This document shows positions 22,958-31,909 of a stretch of 64,000 bases of DNA, piece after piece; position 1 is the first letter of the stretch; each line of letters begins with the position of its first letter. Source of the stretch: Cellulosimicrobium terreum (lineage in GTDB: Bacteria > Actinomycetota > Actinomycetes > Actinomycetales > Cellulomonadaceae); contig JACYFD010000002.1 in NCBI GenBank assembly GCA_014803435.1, positions 310,001 through 374,000 on the forward strand, given 5' to 3'. The notes under the pieces were generated by a model. That model was given only the letters and a program-made list of their open reading frames with translations, ran no database searches and was not told the DNA's origin. The position numbers were made by a program, and so were the translations under genes.

Positions 22958-24741
22958 GCACGCTGCGGGTCGAGCACGCCGACGTCGTCGTGGTCGGGGG
23001 CGGTGCCGCCGGGCTGAGCGCGGCGCTCGCGGTCGCGGAGGCGGCCGGTGATGGCGGTGCGCGCGCGCCGGTCGTGGCGCTCGTGTCCAAGGTCTACCCC
23101 ATGCGCTCCCACACGGTGGCCGCCGAGGGCGGGGCCGCGGGCGTCGTCGGCGACGACGACTCGCTGGACCAGCACGTGGCCGACACGGTCGCCGGTGGCG
23201 CGGGGCTGTGCGAGGAGGACGCGGTGCGGTTCGTCGTCGAGCGCGCCGCGGGAGAGCTCTGGCGCCTCGAGCGCTGGGGCATGCCGTGGAGCCGCACGGA
23301 CGACGGGGACGTGGCGGTCCGCCGGTTCGGCGGCATGAGCCGGGCGCGGACGTGGTTCGCCGCGGACAAGACGGGCTTCCACCTGCTGCACTCGCTGTTC
23401 CAGACGTCGCTGCGGTACTCCGGTCAGGGTGGGTCGATCCGCCGCTACGACGAGCACCACGTGCTCGACCTCGTGGTCGACGGCGGCCCGCCCGGCGAGG
23501 CGGGCGCGTCCGGCGGGAGGGTGCGGGGCGTCGTCGTGCACGACCAGCACCGGGGCGAGCCGCTGCTGATCGAGGCGCCCTCGGTCGTGCTCGCGACCGG
23601 CGGTGCCGCGCGCGCCTGGGGGACGAGCACCAACGCGGGGATCGTCACGGGCGACGGCACCGCGATGGCGATGCGTGCCGGTGCCGCGCTGCGCGACCCC
23701 GAGTTCCTGCAGTTCCACCCGACCGGCCTGCCCGGGTCCGGGATCCTGCTCACCGAGGCGGCGCGCGGTGAGGGTGGCGTGCTGCTCGACGCCGAGGGGC
23801 GGCGCTACCTCGCCGACTACGGCCTCGGGCCCGAGACGCGCGTCGGGGAGCCGGTGCCCCGCCGCATGGAGCTCGGCCCGCGGGACAAGCTGTCCCAGGC
23901 GTTCTGGCACGCGGACCGGGACGGCCGCACCATCCCCACGCCCGACGGCGGCGTCGTCCTCCTCGACCTGCGCCACCTCGGGCGCGAGCGGATCGGCGAG
24001 CGGCTGCCGCTCGTCGCGGGCCTCGCGAAGCGCTTCGCGGGCGTCGACCCGGCGCTCGAGCCCGTCCCGGTCCGCCCGACCGCGCACTACACGATGGGCG
24101 GCATCCGGACCGACGCCCGGGGCACCACGGCGCTGCCCGGGCTGTTCGCGGCGGGGGAGTGCGCCTCGACCGGCCTGCACGGGGCGAACCGGCTCGGCTC
24201 GAACTCGCTGGTGGAGACCCTCGTCGTCGGGCGCGCGGCCGGGGAGGCGGCGCTCGCGTGGGCGCACGACGCCGACCCGGGCGCCGCACCCGGGGACGTG
24301 GCCGACCGCGCCGCCGAGGTCGCCGACCGCTACCTCGCGATGCGCGGTCGCGGGACGGAGCCGCCCGCGGCGATCCGGGACGAGCTGGGCGGTGCGCTCG
24401 ACGCCGACGCCGGGATCTACCGCGACGCCGACGGCCTCGGTCGGGCGCTCACGACGATCGAGGGGCTGCGCGAGCGGTACGCGGACGTGCGCGTCGCGGA
24501 CACGAGCGTCGTGCTCAACACGGACTGGGCGACGACGGTCGAGCTGGGCGCGACGCTCCTGGTCGCGCACGCCGCGGTCGCGGCGGCGCTCGCGCGCCAG
24601 GAGTCGCGAGGCGCGCACCAGCGGCTGGACCACCCGGGCACGGACGAGGTACCGCAGCACTCGCTCGTGACGCTCGGCCCCGACGGCGGGGTGCGGCTCG
24701 CCCACGAACCGGTGGGCTCACGGAAGGAGGGGTCGGCATGA
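22954..24741 (+). CDS. sdhA: Succinate dehydrogenase/fumarate reductase flavoprotein subunit
   Basis: The 595-residue protein has the FAD motif VVGGGAAGLSAA (residues about 14-25), the FAD-linking His in MRSHTVAAEGG, the substrate-binding HPTG and TEAARGEGG segments, and the C-terminal GECASTGLHGANRLGSNSL. It is therefore a full catalytic subunit that interconverts succinate and fumarate. It overlaps the iron-sulfur subunit gene by four bases (ATGA). No cytochrome b or anchor subunit gene follows or precedes, which is unusual for a respiratory complex. No Shine-Dalgarno is visible at GTG 22954. Confidence 0.92.
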   Translation: MSTLRVEHADVVVVGGGAAGLSAALAVAEAAGDGGARAPVVALVSKVYPMRSHTVAAEGGAAGVVGDDDSLDQHVADTVAGGAGLCEEDAVRFVVERAAGELWRLERWGMPWSRTDDGDVAVRRFGGMSRARTWFAADKTGFHLLHSLFQTSLRYSGQGGSIRRYDEHHVLDLVVDGGPPGEAGASGGRVRGVVVHDQHRGEPLLIEAPSVVLATGGAARAWGTSTNAGIVTGDGTAMAMRAGAALRDPEFLQFHPTGLPGSGILLTEAARGEGGVLLDAEGRRYLADYGLGPETRVGEPVPRRMELGPRDKLSQAFWHADRDGRTIPTPDGGVVLLDLRHLGRERIGERLPLVAGLAKRFAGVDPALEPVPVRPTAHYTMGGIRTDARGTTALPGLFAAGECASTGLHGANRLGSNSLVETLVVGRAAGEAALAWAHDADPGAAPGDVADRAAEVADRYLAMRGRGTEPPAAIRDELGGALDADAGIYRDADGLGRALTTIEGLRERYADVRVADTSVVLNTDWATTVELGATLLVAHAAVAAALARQESRGAHQRLDHPGTDEVPQHSLVTLGPDGGVRLAHEPVGSRKEGSA

Positions 24742-25502
24742 GCGACGCGACCGTGCGGCTCGAGGTGCTGCGGTCCGGGTCGGGCGAGGTGGACGACGGC
24801 GGCTCGCGGCGCGACGTGTTCGACGTGCCCTACGACGACCGCACGTCCGTCCTCGACGCGCTGCAGTGGGTCAAGGACCACGCCGACCCGACGCTCACGT
24901 TCCGGTGGTCGTGCAAGATGGCGGTCTGCGGCTCCTGCGGTGTCATGGTCAACGGCCGGCCCGTCCTCGGGTGCGAGACGTTCGTGCGGGGCTACCGCAC
25001 GACGGGCCTCGTCGTCGAGCCGCTCGCGCACGCCGAGGTGCTGCGCGACCTCGTCGTCGACACGGACACGTTCCTCGGCAAGCTCGCCGAGGTGCAGCCC
25101 TGGCTCGTGCCCGACGCCGCGACGTCCCTCCCGCTCGCGGGCGCGGCCCCGACGTCGGGCCACCGGCAGACGCCGGGCGAGCTCGCCGCCTACCGCGACT
25201 TCGCCGAGTGCATCGACTGCATGCTCTGCTACTCCGCGTGCCCGCAGCTCGACGCGGCGCCGGACTTCCTCGGGCCGGCGGTCGTCGCGACGGCGCGCCG
25301 CTGGGACACCGACTCCCGCGACACCGGCGAGCTCGCGCGCGCCGACGTGCTCGACACCGAGTTCGGCGCCTGGCCGTGCATCCAGGTCGGCGCGTGCACG
25401 CAGGTCTGCCCCAAGGGCGTCGACCCGGCCCGCGCGCTGCGCGACGCGCAGCGCGTCGCGACCGAGACCTGGGGCGAGCGGGAGCGACGCCGGACACCAT
25501 GA
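24738..25502 (+). CDS. sdhB: Succinate dehydrogenase/fumarate reductase iron-sulfur subunit
   Basis: The 254-residue protein carries the three cluster motifs in order: SCKMAVCGSCG with a later LGC for [2Fe-2S], CIDCMLCYSACP for [4Fe-4S], and CIQVGACTQVCPKG for [3Fe-4S]. It transfers electrons from the flavoprotein to a quinone site normally formed with membrane subunits. Start ATG 24738 overlaps sdhA; GGAGG lies upstream. It converges on a small membrane-protein gene 20 bp away, which confirms that no anchor gene follows in the operon. Confidence 0.93.
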   Translation: MSDATVRLEVLRSGSGEVDDGGSRRDVFDVPYDDRTSVLDALQWVKDHADPTLTFRWSCKMAVCGSCGVMVNGRPVLGCETFVRGYRTTGLVVEPLAHAEVLRDLVVDTDTFLGKLAEVQPWLVPDAATSLPLAGAAPTSGHRQTPGELAAYRDFAECIDCMLCYSACPQLDAAPDFLGPAVVATARRWDTDSRDTGELARADVLDTEFGAWPCIQVGACTQVCPKGVDPARALRDAQRVATETWGERERRRTP

Positions 25503-25522
25503 GGAACCCGGCAGTCAGGGCG

Positions 25523-26023
25523 TCATGACCGCTCGCGGGGCGCCGGGCCCCCGGGACGCGTGCCGTCACCGCGACGGCGCAGGCCCGCGACCCCGGCCCG
25601 GGCGAAAAAGGCGGCGGCGATGATCGTGCCGACCGAGAACGCCCACGCCAGCAGCGCGGGGCGGTCCGGCTGCTCCAGCACGGTCCCGGAGCCCGTGTCC
25701 CGGTAGGCGGTCGCCGAGTCGCCCACGGCGAGGTCGTCCGTCCTCATGGTCGTCTCCGACCCGTCGGGCAGGGTGACGGTGACGACGCGCACGTCCTTCG
25801 TCTGCCAGTTCGCCCGCCGACCCAAGGACACGGGTTCCGTACCCTCGGCCGTCGCTGTCACCTGCACCTGCTCGTACACGGTCGTGGCCGAGCGGACGCT
25901 GTCGACCAGGACCATCGCACCAGGCACGCCCAGCAGGAGCGCCGCGAGCAGGGCGAGGACAGCGGCGCGGGTGGCAGAACGGGGCCGCGCGCGGGCGAAC
26001 AGGGAGTCGGCGGGTCGCTCCAC
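25523..26023 (-). CDS. Small two-helix membrane protein, DUF3592-like
   Basis: The 166-residue protein has a membrane helix at about 20-45, an extracytoplasmic beta-rich region of about 80 residues (VTVTLPDGSETTMRTDDLAVGD), and a second helix near 127-147 with an Arg/Pro-rich tail. This sandwich resembles DUF3592 proteins; no function is known. GTG 26023 has GGAGGGG upstream. It follows the phosphoglucomutase gene by 28 bp on the same strand, so it may be co-transcribed. Confidence 0.7.
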   Translation of the reverse strand: MERPADSLFARARPRSATRAAVLALLAALLLGVPGAMVLVDSVRSATTVYEQVQVTATAEGTEPVSLGRRANWQTKDVRVVTVTLPDGSETTMRTDDLAVGDSATAYRDTGSGTVLEQPDRPALLAWAFSVGTIIAAAFFARAGVAGLRRRGDGTRPGGPAPRERS

Positions 26024-26051
26024 GTCGCCCCTCCGATCCGCCCCGGTGCCG

Positions 26052-27740
26052 CTAGCTGCCGAGCGCCGCTGAGACGACGTCCTTGGCCTCGGCCTGGACC
26101 TGGGCCAGGTGCTCGGCGGAGACGAACGACTCGGCGTAGATCTTGTACACGTTCTCCGTGCCCGACGGACGGGCGGCGAACCACGCGTTCTCGGTGGTCA
26201 CCTTGAGCCCGCCGATCGCCGCGTCGTTGCCCGGTGCGCTCGTGAGCCTCGCGGTGATCTCCTCGCCGGCGAGCTCGGTGGCCGTGACCTGCTCGGGCGA
26301 GAGCTTGCCGAGGGTGGCCTTCTCCTCGAGCGTGGCGGGTGCGTCGACGCGTGCGTACCAGGACTCGCCGTGCTGCTCGACGAGCGCGCGGTGATGCTCC
26401 GAGGGCGACCTCCCCGTGGTGGCGATGATCTCCGACGCGAGCAGCGCGAGCAGCAGCCCGTCCTTGTCGGTGGACCAGACGCGCCCGTCGGTGCGCAGGA
26501 ACGACGCGCCCGCGGACTCCTCGCCGCCGAACCCGACGGACCCGTCGAGCAGCCCGGGCACGAACCACTTGAACCCGACCGGCACCTCGATCAGGCGGCG
26601 GCCGAGGCCGCCCGCGACCCGGTCGATCAGCGCGGAGGACACGAGCGTCTTGCCGATCGCGGCACCCTCGCCCCAGCCCGGGCGCGCGCCGCCGTAGAGG
26701 TACTGGATCGCCACGGCGAGGTAGTGGTTGGGGTTCATCAGCCCGGCGTCCGGCGTGACGATGCCGTGGCGGTCGGAGTCGGCATCGTTGCCGGTCGCGA
26801 CGTCGAACGGCGCGGACCCGCCCGACGCGTCGCCCGTCATGCGGGAGACGAGCGACGCCATCGCGTACGGCGACGAGCAGTCCATGCGGATCTTGCCGTC
26901 CCAGTCGAGCGTCATGAACGACCACCGCGGGTCGACCTGCGGGTTCACGACCGTGAGGTCCAGCCCGTGGCGCTCGCCGATCTCGCCCCAGTACTCGACG
27001 GCCGCGCCGCCGAGCGGGTCGGCGCCGATGCGCACGCCGGCGTCGCGGATCGCGTCGAGGTCGAGGACGTTCACCAGGTCGTCGACGTACGTCGTCAGGA
27101 AGTCGTGCTTGTGCACGTGCTCCGACTCGAGCGCGTCGGCGAGCTGGACGCGGCGGACGGCCCCGACGCCGGTGCGCAGGATCTCGTTCGCGCGGTCCGC
27201 GATCCAGCCGGTCGCCTCCGACCCGGCCGGCCCGCCGTGCGGCGGGTTGTACTTGAAGCCGCCGTCGCGCGGCGGGTTGTGCGACGGCGTCACGACGATC
27301 CCGTCCGCGAGCCCGGGGCCGGTCGTGCGCACGCCCTGCGTCGTCGTCGCCTCGTTGTGCAGCAGGATCGACTGCGAGACGGCGGGCGTCGGGGTGTAGG
27401 AGTCGCGGGCGTCGACGTGCACGTCCACGCCCGCCGCGACCAGCACCTCGAGCGCGGTCTGCCACGCGGGCAGGGACAGCGCGTGGGTGTCGCGTCCGAT
27501 GAACAGCGGGCCGTCGGTCCCCTGCGAGCGCCGGTACTCGACGATGGCCACGGTGATCGCGATGATGTGCGCCTCGTTGAACGCGTGGTCGAGGCTGGAC
27601 CCGCGGTGGCCGGACGTGCCGAACACGACCTTCTGCGCGGGGTCGTCGACGTCGGGGGCGAGATCGTAGTAGGCGCTGACGACGGCGTCGACGTCGATGA
27701 GGTCGCTGGGCTGTGCGGGGGTGCCGGCGCGGGGGTCCAT
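26052..27740 (-). CDS. pgm: Phosphoglucomutase (alpha-D-glucose phosphate-specific)
   Basis: The 562-residue enzyme has the phosphohexomutase signatures: FGTSGHRG near the N-terminus, the phosphoserine loop [13 protein letters not shown], the metal loop [11 protein letters not shown], sugar-binding GGEESAG and the phosphate-binding [12 protein letters not shown]. It interconverts glucose-1- and glucose-6-phosphate for glycogen and envelope sugar synthesis. The ATG at 27740 has CAGGAT 6 bases upstream, predicting a leaderless mRNA from within the 32-bp gap after the tetR gene. Confidence 0.95.
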   Translation of the reverse strand: MDPRAGTPAQPSDLIDVDAVVSAYYDLAPDVDDPAQKVVFGTSGHRGSSLDHAFNEAHIIAITVAIVEYRRSQGTDGPLFIGRDTHALSLPAWQTALEVLVAAGVDVHVDARDSYTPTPAVSQSILLHNEATTTQGVRTTGPGLADGIVVTPSHNPPRDGGFKYNPPHGGPAGSEATGWIADRANEILRTGVGAVRRVQLADALESEHVHKHDFLTTYVDDLVNVLDLDAIRDAGVRIGADPLGGAAVEYWGEIGERHGLDLTVVNPQVDPRWSFMTLDWDGKIRMDCSSPYAMASLVSRMTGDASGGSAPFDVATGNDADSDRHGIVTPDAGLMNPNHYLAVAIQYLYGGARPGWGEGAAIGKTLVSSALIDRVAGGLGRRLIEVPVGFKWFVPGLLDGSVGFGGEESAGASFLRTDGRVWSTDKDGLLLALLASEIIATTGRSPSEHHRALVEQHGESWYARVDAPATLEEKATLGKLSPEQVTATELAGEEITARLTSAPGNDAAIGGLKVTTENAWFAARPSGTENVYKIYAESFVSAEHLAQVQAEAKDVVSAALGS

Positions 27741-27772
27741 GTGTCGATCCTGCCAGGGGTCGGGCCCGTACG

Positions 27773-28648
27773 TCAGCCGGTAGCCGAGTTCTGGTTCGCG
27801 CGGTCGATGGCCGCCTCGACGGCGTCGAGCAGGCGGTCGAGGCTGGCGTCGAAGGGGCCTTGCGGCGCGTCGAACCCGCCGGCGACGTAGACCCGGGTCA
27901 TGACGGGGTAACGCTCGACGTCGAACCAGTCCTCCCAGAAGCTGCCGAGGGTCGTCCAGTACTCGTCGCTGCCCATCCCGGTCGCGTCCTGCTCGGCCGA
28001 CTCGGCGATGGTCGCGCGCGCGAGCCCCTGGACGTAGTTGTCGACGAGCGCGAGCGTCTCGACCACCTGCACCTCGGTGAGCCCGGTGTCGACGACGGTG
28101 CGCAGCCCGGCTTCCTGGGCGTCGAGCACGTGCGGTGCGAGGGGTGCCCGCCACATGTTGGTCTGCAGGATCCAGGGGTGGCGCAGGTACAGGTCCCACA
28201 TCTGGTGGGCGTACCGGGCGAGCGCGGCGCGCCAGGGCGTGCCGGCGGCGGGCAGGTCGAGCTCGGCGTACGCGCGGTCGACCATGAGGTCGACGAGCTC
28301 GGTGCGCCCGGGGACGTAGGTGTACAGGGACATGGCCCCGACGCCGAGCTCGGTCGCGACCCGCCGCATCGAGAGCGCGTCGAGGCCGCCGTCCTGCGCG
28401 ACGGCGATCCCGGCGCCGACCACGTCGTCGAGCGTGAGCCGGGGCTTGCGGCCCCGGGTGGCTGGCGTCGGCGGGTCCCACAGGAGCGCGAGGCGTCGCG
28501 TGACCTCGGGCGTGCGGACGACCTCGCCCTCGGAGTGCCGTGCGTGCTCGGCCGCGGCGACCGCGCTCGGGTGGCCGGCCTCGGCGGCCGCGACCATCCC
28601 GCGCGGCAGGGCGCCTTCGGGCTGGGTGGTGCGGTCGTCCTGGGTCAC
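27773..28648 (-). CDS. TetR-family repressor with tetracycline-repressor-type C-domain
   Basis: The 291-residue protein has an unusually long N-terminal extension (about 65 residues before the DNA-binding domain), then the helix-turn-helix ([39 protein letters not shown]) and a TetR_C-type helical domain (HPWILQTNM). It is divergent from drrAB-type genes and two matching palindromes lie in the gap, so it is their likely repressor. I choose GTG 28648 because GGGGAGG stands 9 bases before it; an ATG at 28657 is the alternative but would abut that site. Confidence 0.88.
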   Translation of the reverse strand: MTQDDRTTQPEGALPRGMVAAAEAGHPSAVAAAEHARHSEGEVVRTPEVTRRLALLWDPPTPATRGRKPRLTLDDVVGAGIAVAQDGGLDALSMRRVATELGVGAMSLYTYVPGRTELVDLMVDRAYAELDLPAAGTPWRAALARYAHQMWDLYLRHPWILQTNMWRAPLAPHVLDAQEAGLRTVVDTGLTEVQVVETLALVDNYVQGLARATIAESAEQDATGMGSDEYWTTLGSFWEDWFDVERYPVMTRVYVAGGFDAPQGPFDASLDRLLDAVEAAIDRANQNSATG

Positions 28649-28719
28649 GCCATCCATCCTCCCCGATCCGTGCGGCAGCGAGCGCGCGGGGGAGTGTCAG
28701 ACCCTCGCGCTACCTTTTC

Positions 28720-28732
28720 CGTACAGCGTATG
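28720..28732. promoter_or_regulatory. TetR operator, site 1 of the drrAB promoter
   Basis: CGTACAGCGTATG matches site 2 at 11 of 13 positions. It overlaps the TATGCT (28729-28734) that is the best -10 for the exporter genes. Confidence 0.6.
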
Positions 28733-28753
28733 CTAGCGTCATCTCTTCATTAT

Positions 28754-28766
28754 CGTACGGCGTACG
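28754..28766. promoter_or_regulatory. TetR operator, site 2 of the drrAB promoter
   Basis: CGTACG-G-CGTACG is a perfect palindrome centred 34 bp from site 1, just downstream of the expected transcription start and 15 bp before the start codon. Two sites around a start point are typical for TetR control of exporters. Confidence 0.65.
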
Positions 28767-28780
28767 AGAGGGTGTCTACG

Positions 28781-29794
28781 GTGATTCGAGCCAGAGGTCT
28801 GACCAAGACCTTCCACCGCAAGAAGGAGACCGTCGAAGCCGTCAAGGGCATCGACTTCGACGTCCGCGAGGGCGAGCTCGTCGCCTTCCTCGGCCCCAAC
28901 GGGGCCGGCAAGTCCACGACCCTGAGGATGCTGACGAGCCTCCTCGAACCGACGTCCGGCACCGCCGAGGTCGCCGGGTACGACGTCGCGCGCCACCCCT
29001 CGCAGGTGCGCTCGCGGATCGGGTTCATCGGCCAGGGCAACGGGGGAGGGTTCTCCTACCGTGTGCTCGACGAGCTGCACAACCAGGGCCGCTTCTACGG
29101 TCAGCCGGCGGCCGACTACTCACGCCGCGCGGCCGAGCTCCTCGAGGCCCTCGACCTGGGTGGGCTCGAGAAGCGCACCGTGCAGTCGCTGTCCGGCGGC
29201 CAGCGACGGCGACTCGACGTCGCGCTCGGACTGATGAACCACCCGCCCCTGCTCTTCCTCGACGAGCCGACGACGGGCCTCGACCCGCACGCGCGCGCCA
29301 ACCTGTGGGAGCACATCGCGGCGATGCGCGAGCGGTACGGCATGACGATCGTCCTGACCACCCACTACCTCGACGAGGCCGACGACATGGCGGAGCGCGT
29401 CGTCGTCATCGACCACGGCGAGATCATTGCGGACGCCACCCCGGTCGAGCTCAAGCGCGACCACTCCGACGACCTGATCACGCTGGTGGTGGCGCCGGGC
29501 GCCGCGGGCGGCGGGACGTCGTCGGGCCGGGACCCGGTGCCCGACGACGCAGCCCGCCTCCGCGCGGCGCTGACCCCGGACCTGGGGCAGGTCACGTCCG
29601 ACGACGCGGCCGGGGCCGACGGAGCCCGCACCGTGCGGATCACCACGACCCATGGCGCCGACCGGCTCCCCGAGGCGATCGAGGCGCTGCGCGTCGGCGG
29701 GTTCGCGGTGCGCTCGGCGCAGCTCGAGCAGGCGAGCCTCGACGACGTGTTCCTCAACCTCACCGGACGCTCCCTGCGAGAGGAGGCGGCGTGA
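28781..29794 (+). CDS. DrrA-type drug exporter ATPase
   Basis: The 337-residue protein has Walker A GPNGAGKST (residues 38-46), signature LSGGQRRRLDVA, Walker B LLFLDEPTTGLDPHAR, and a 100-residue C-terminal DUF4162-like domain ending in SLDDVFLNLTGRSL, as in daunorubicin-resistance ATPases. GTG 28781 is preceded by GAGAGGG; an in-frame GTG at 28772 is the alternative. Overlaps the permease gene start region. Controlled probably by the divergent TetR. Confidence 0.92.
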   Translation: MIRARGLTKTFHRKKETVEAVKGIDFDVREGELVAFLGPNGAGKSTTLRMLTSLLEPTSGTAEVAGYDVARHPSQVRSRIGFIGQGNGGGFSYRVLDELHNQGRFYGQPAADYSRRAAELLEALDLGGLEKRTVQSLSGGQRRRLDVALGLMNHPPLLFLDEPTTGLDPHARANLWEHIAAMRERYGMTIVLTTHYLDEADDMAERVVVIDHGEIIADATPVELKRDHSDDLITLVVAPGAAGGGTSSGRDPVPDDAARLRAALTPDLGQVTSDDAAGADGARTVRITTTHGADRLPEAIEALRVGGFAVRSAQLEQASLDDVFLNLTGRSLREEAA

Positions 29795-30645
29795 TGACCA
29801 CGCAGACCGAGGTGAACCAGACCAGGGCGGCGGGGACGGGCGGGGTCTCCGACAGCCGGGTGGGCAAGTTCTTCACCGACACCTGGGCCGTGTTCACGCG
29901 CGAGATCCTGCTCGTGCTGCGCGACCCGTTCACGCTCATCTTCTCGCTCCTGCAGCCGCTGATCTTCCTGGGGCTGTTCGGGCCGCTGCTCACGGGTGCG
30001 GTCGGCGGGTTCGGGGGCGGGGCGCCCGGCGGTGGCGGGAGCACGGCCGACACGCTGCAGTGGTTCGTGCCCGGCGTGATCGTCATGATCTCGCTGTTCG
30101 GCACGTCCATGAGCGGGTCCAACCTGCTCTACGAGATGATGACCGGCTCCTACGAGCGCGTCCTCGCGACACCGCTCGACCGGTCCGCGATCCTCGTGGG
30201 GCGGGCGCTCAAGGAGTTCGCGCCGCTCGTCGTGCAAGGGCTGCTCATCGCGCTCGTGTGCGTGCCGTTCGGGTTCACGCTGTACCCGCTGCACCTGCTC
30301 GTGGGCCTCGTGCTGCTCGGCATCTTCGGGATCGGCGTCGGCGCGCTGTCGATCGCGCTGGCGCTCGCCGCGAAGAACCGCGAGTGGCTGTTCTGGGGCG
30401 TCCAGCAGTCGCTGCTGTTCCCGCTGCTCATCCTGTCCGGCATGATGCTGCCGCTCGAGGCGGGCCCTGCGTGGATGCGCACGGCCGCGCTGTTCAACCC
30501 GCTGACGTACGTCGTCGACGCGGAACGGGCGCTCCTCGCCGGCTCGTTCGTGGACGCGGACGTGCTGTGGGGCTTCGTCGCGGCGGCGCTGACGTGCGCG
30601 GTCGGGCTGTGGGTCGGGATCCGGCGGACGCGCCGCACGGTCTGA
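29794..30645 (+). CDS. DrrB-type ABC-2 permease
   Basis: The 283-residue protein has six membrane segments and the ABC-2 motif region (MMTGSYERVLATPLDRSAILVGRALKE and the late FNPLTYVVDAERALL), typical of DrrB/NodJ-like permeases. It has a Gly-rich loop after the first helix. ATG 29794 overlaps the ATPase stop by one base, with AGGAGG 7 bases upstream. With the ATPase it forms an exporter for a hydrophobic drug or lipid. Confidence 0.92.
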   Translation: MTTQTEVNQTRAAGTGGVSDSRVGKFFTDTWAVFTREILLVLRDPFTLIFSLLQPLIFLGLFGPLLTGAVGGFGGGAPGGGGSTADTLQWFVPGVIVMISLFGTSMSGSNLLYEMMTGSYERVLATPLDRSAILVGRALKEFAPLVVQGLLIALVCVPFGFTLYPLHLLVGLVLLGIFGIGVGALSIALALAAKNREWLFWGVQQSLLFPLLILSGMMLPLEAGPAWMRTAALFNPLTYVVDAERALLAGSFVDADVLWGFVAAALTCAVGLWVGIRRTRRTV

Positions 30646-30674
30646 CCCGACCCCGCTCCCGCCGAACCCCGCTC

Positions 30675-30737
30675 CCGCCGAGCACGACCTGGGGGTAGTT
30701 ATCCACCGGATAACGACCCCCAGATCGTGCTCGACGG
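30675..30737. repeat. Dispersed palindromic repeat, copy 1
   Basis: A 25-base arm (30680-30704, GAGCACGACCTGGGGG... to ATCC) pairs with 30708-30732 at 23 of 25 positions around a 3-base loop. CCGCC/GGCGG flank it. It follows the exporter operon and could be its terminator, but a second copy occurs at 36746-36804 after another gene, so it is also a repeat family. Confidence 0.75.
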
Positions 30738-30768
30738 CGGGCGCCGTCGTGCTCGGGCGCTCGGTCTC

Positions 30769-30804
30769 AGTACAGCCTGGCCTGAATACAGGATGCGCTG
30801 TACT
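30769..30804. promoter_or_regulatory. Nested palindrome, metal-sensor operator
   Basis: AGTACAGC (30769-30776) and GCTGTACT (30797-30804) form the outer arms, and CCTG-AATA-CAGG (30781-30792) the inner arms. It ends 8 bases before the ArsR-type gene start, where such repressors bind. Confidence 0.65.
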
Positions 30805-30812
30805 GTCGAGGG

Positions 30813-31148
30813 ATGGTCGAGACCGTCACCCTCACGCACACCGCCGCGCTCGCGCGGCTCGGGCACGCCCTGTCCGACGAGACGCGCACGCGGATCCTGC
30901 TGACGCTGCGCGAGGCGCCGGCCTACCCGTCCGACCTCGCGGACGCGCTCGGCGTCTCGCGCCAGGTCATGTCGAACCAGCTCGCGTGCCTGCGCGGGTG
31001 CGGGCTGGTCGAGGCGATCCCCGACGGGCGGCGCACCTGGTACCGGCTCGCCGACGCGCACCTGTCCCCGGCGCTCGACGACCTGCTGCGGCTCGTCGTC
31101 ACCGTCGACCCGACGTGCTGCGGGCCTGAGGGGTGCACCTGCTCATGA
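30813..31148 (+). CDS. ArsR/SmtB-type metal sensor, CmtR-like
   Basis: The 111-residue winged-helix protein has the CmtR pattern of cysteines: C59 and C63 in the recognition helix (LACLRGCGLVEA) and C102/C103 in the C-terminal tail, corresponding to the Cd(II)/Pb(II) ligands C57, C61 and C102 of mycobacterial CmtR. C108 and C110 are extra. It should release its operator when metal binds. The stop overlaps the start of the efflux gene (ATGA). Metal choice is by homology. Confidence 0.88.
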   Translation: MVETVTLTHTAALARLGHALSDETRTRILLTLREAPAYPSDLADALGVSRQVMSNQLACLRGCGLVEAIPDGRRTWYRLADAHLSPALDDLLRLVVTVDPTCCGPEGCTCS

Positions 31149-31909
31149 CCTCCCTGCCGATCGGGCTCCGCCCGCGTCCACGACCCCTGACCGCCGCCCG
31201 ACGTACCGTGCTCGAGCGCCGCGTCCGGTGGGTCGTCGGCGCGACCATCACCTACAACGTGGTTGAGGCGGTCGTCGCGATCACGGCCGGGCGGATCGCC
31301 TCGTCGGCCGCGCTCGTCGGGTTCGGCCTCGACTCCGTCGTCGAGGTCCTGTCCGCCGCGGCGGTCGCGTGGCAGTTCGCGGCGCCCGACCCGCACCGTC
31401 GCGAGCGCACCGCGCTGCGGCTCATCGCCGTCTCGTTCTTCGGCCTCGCGGTGTTCGTCACCGTCGACGCCGTCCGCGCGCTGCTCGGCGCGGCCGAGCC
31501 GGAGCATTCCACCGTCGGGATCGTGCTCGCGGCCGTGAGCCTCGCGGTGATGCCGTTCCTGTCGTGGTTCGAGCGTCGCACGGGCCGCGAGCTCGGCTCC
31601 GCGTCCGCCGTCGCGGACTCCCGGCAGACCCTGCTGTGCACGTACCTGTCCGCGGTGCTGCTCGTCGGCCTGGTGCTCAACTCCACGGTCGGCTGGACGT
31701 GGGCTGACCCGGTCGCAGCTCTCGTCATCGCAGCCGTCGCCGTCAAGGAGGGCGTCGAGGCCTGGCGCGGTGACGCGTGCTGCGCACCGGTCGGTGCGCT
31801 GCTGGCCTCGGACGGCGAGGTCGTGGACCGCGAGGCCCCGGACGGCGGCGCCGCGGGGTGCGACGACGGCTGCTGCGTCCCGGGCTCGACGGGCCCCGGC
31901 TCGAGCTAG
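31145..31909 (+). CDS. Cation diffusion facilitator-like efflux protein
   Basis: The 254-residue protein has six membrane segments. The CDF-type Asp pair is seen in GFGLDSVVEVLS (helix 2) and in ADSRQTLLCTYLS (helix 5). The cytoplasmic C-terminal domain usual for the family is replaced by a short Cys-rich tail (DACCAP; CDDGCC), which may bind the metal. It is translated together with the metal sensor. The likely job is export of Cd, Zn or Pb. Its stop codon shares a CTAG with the convergent marR gene. Confidence 0.82.
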   Translation: MTSLPIGLRPRPRPLTAARRTVLERRVRWVVGATITYNVVEAVVAITAGRIASSAALVGFGLDSVVEVLSAAAVAWQFAAPDPHRRERTALRLIAVSFFGLAVFVTVDAVRALLGAAEPEHSTVGIVLAAVSLAVMPFLSWFERRTGRELGSASAVADSRQTLLCTYLSAVLLVGLVLNSTVGWTWADPVAALVIAAVAVKEGVEAWRGDACCAPVGALLASDGEVVDREAPDGGAAGCDDGCCVPGSTGPGSS

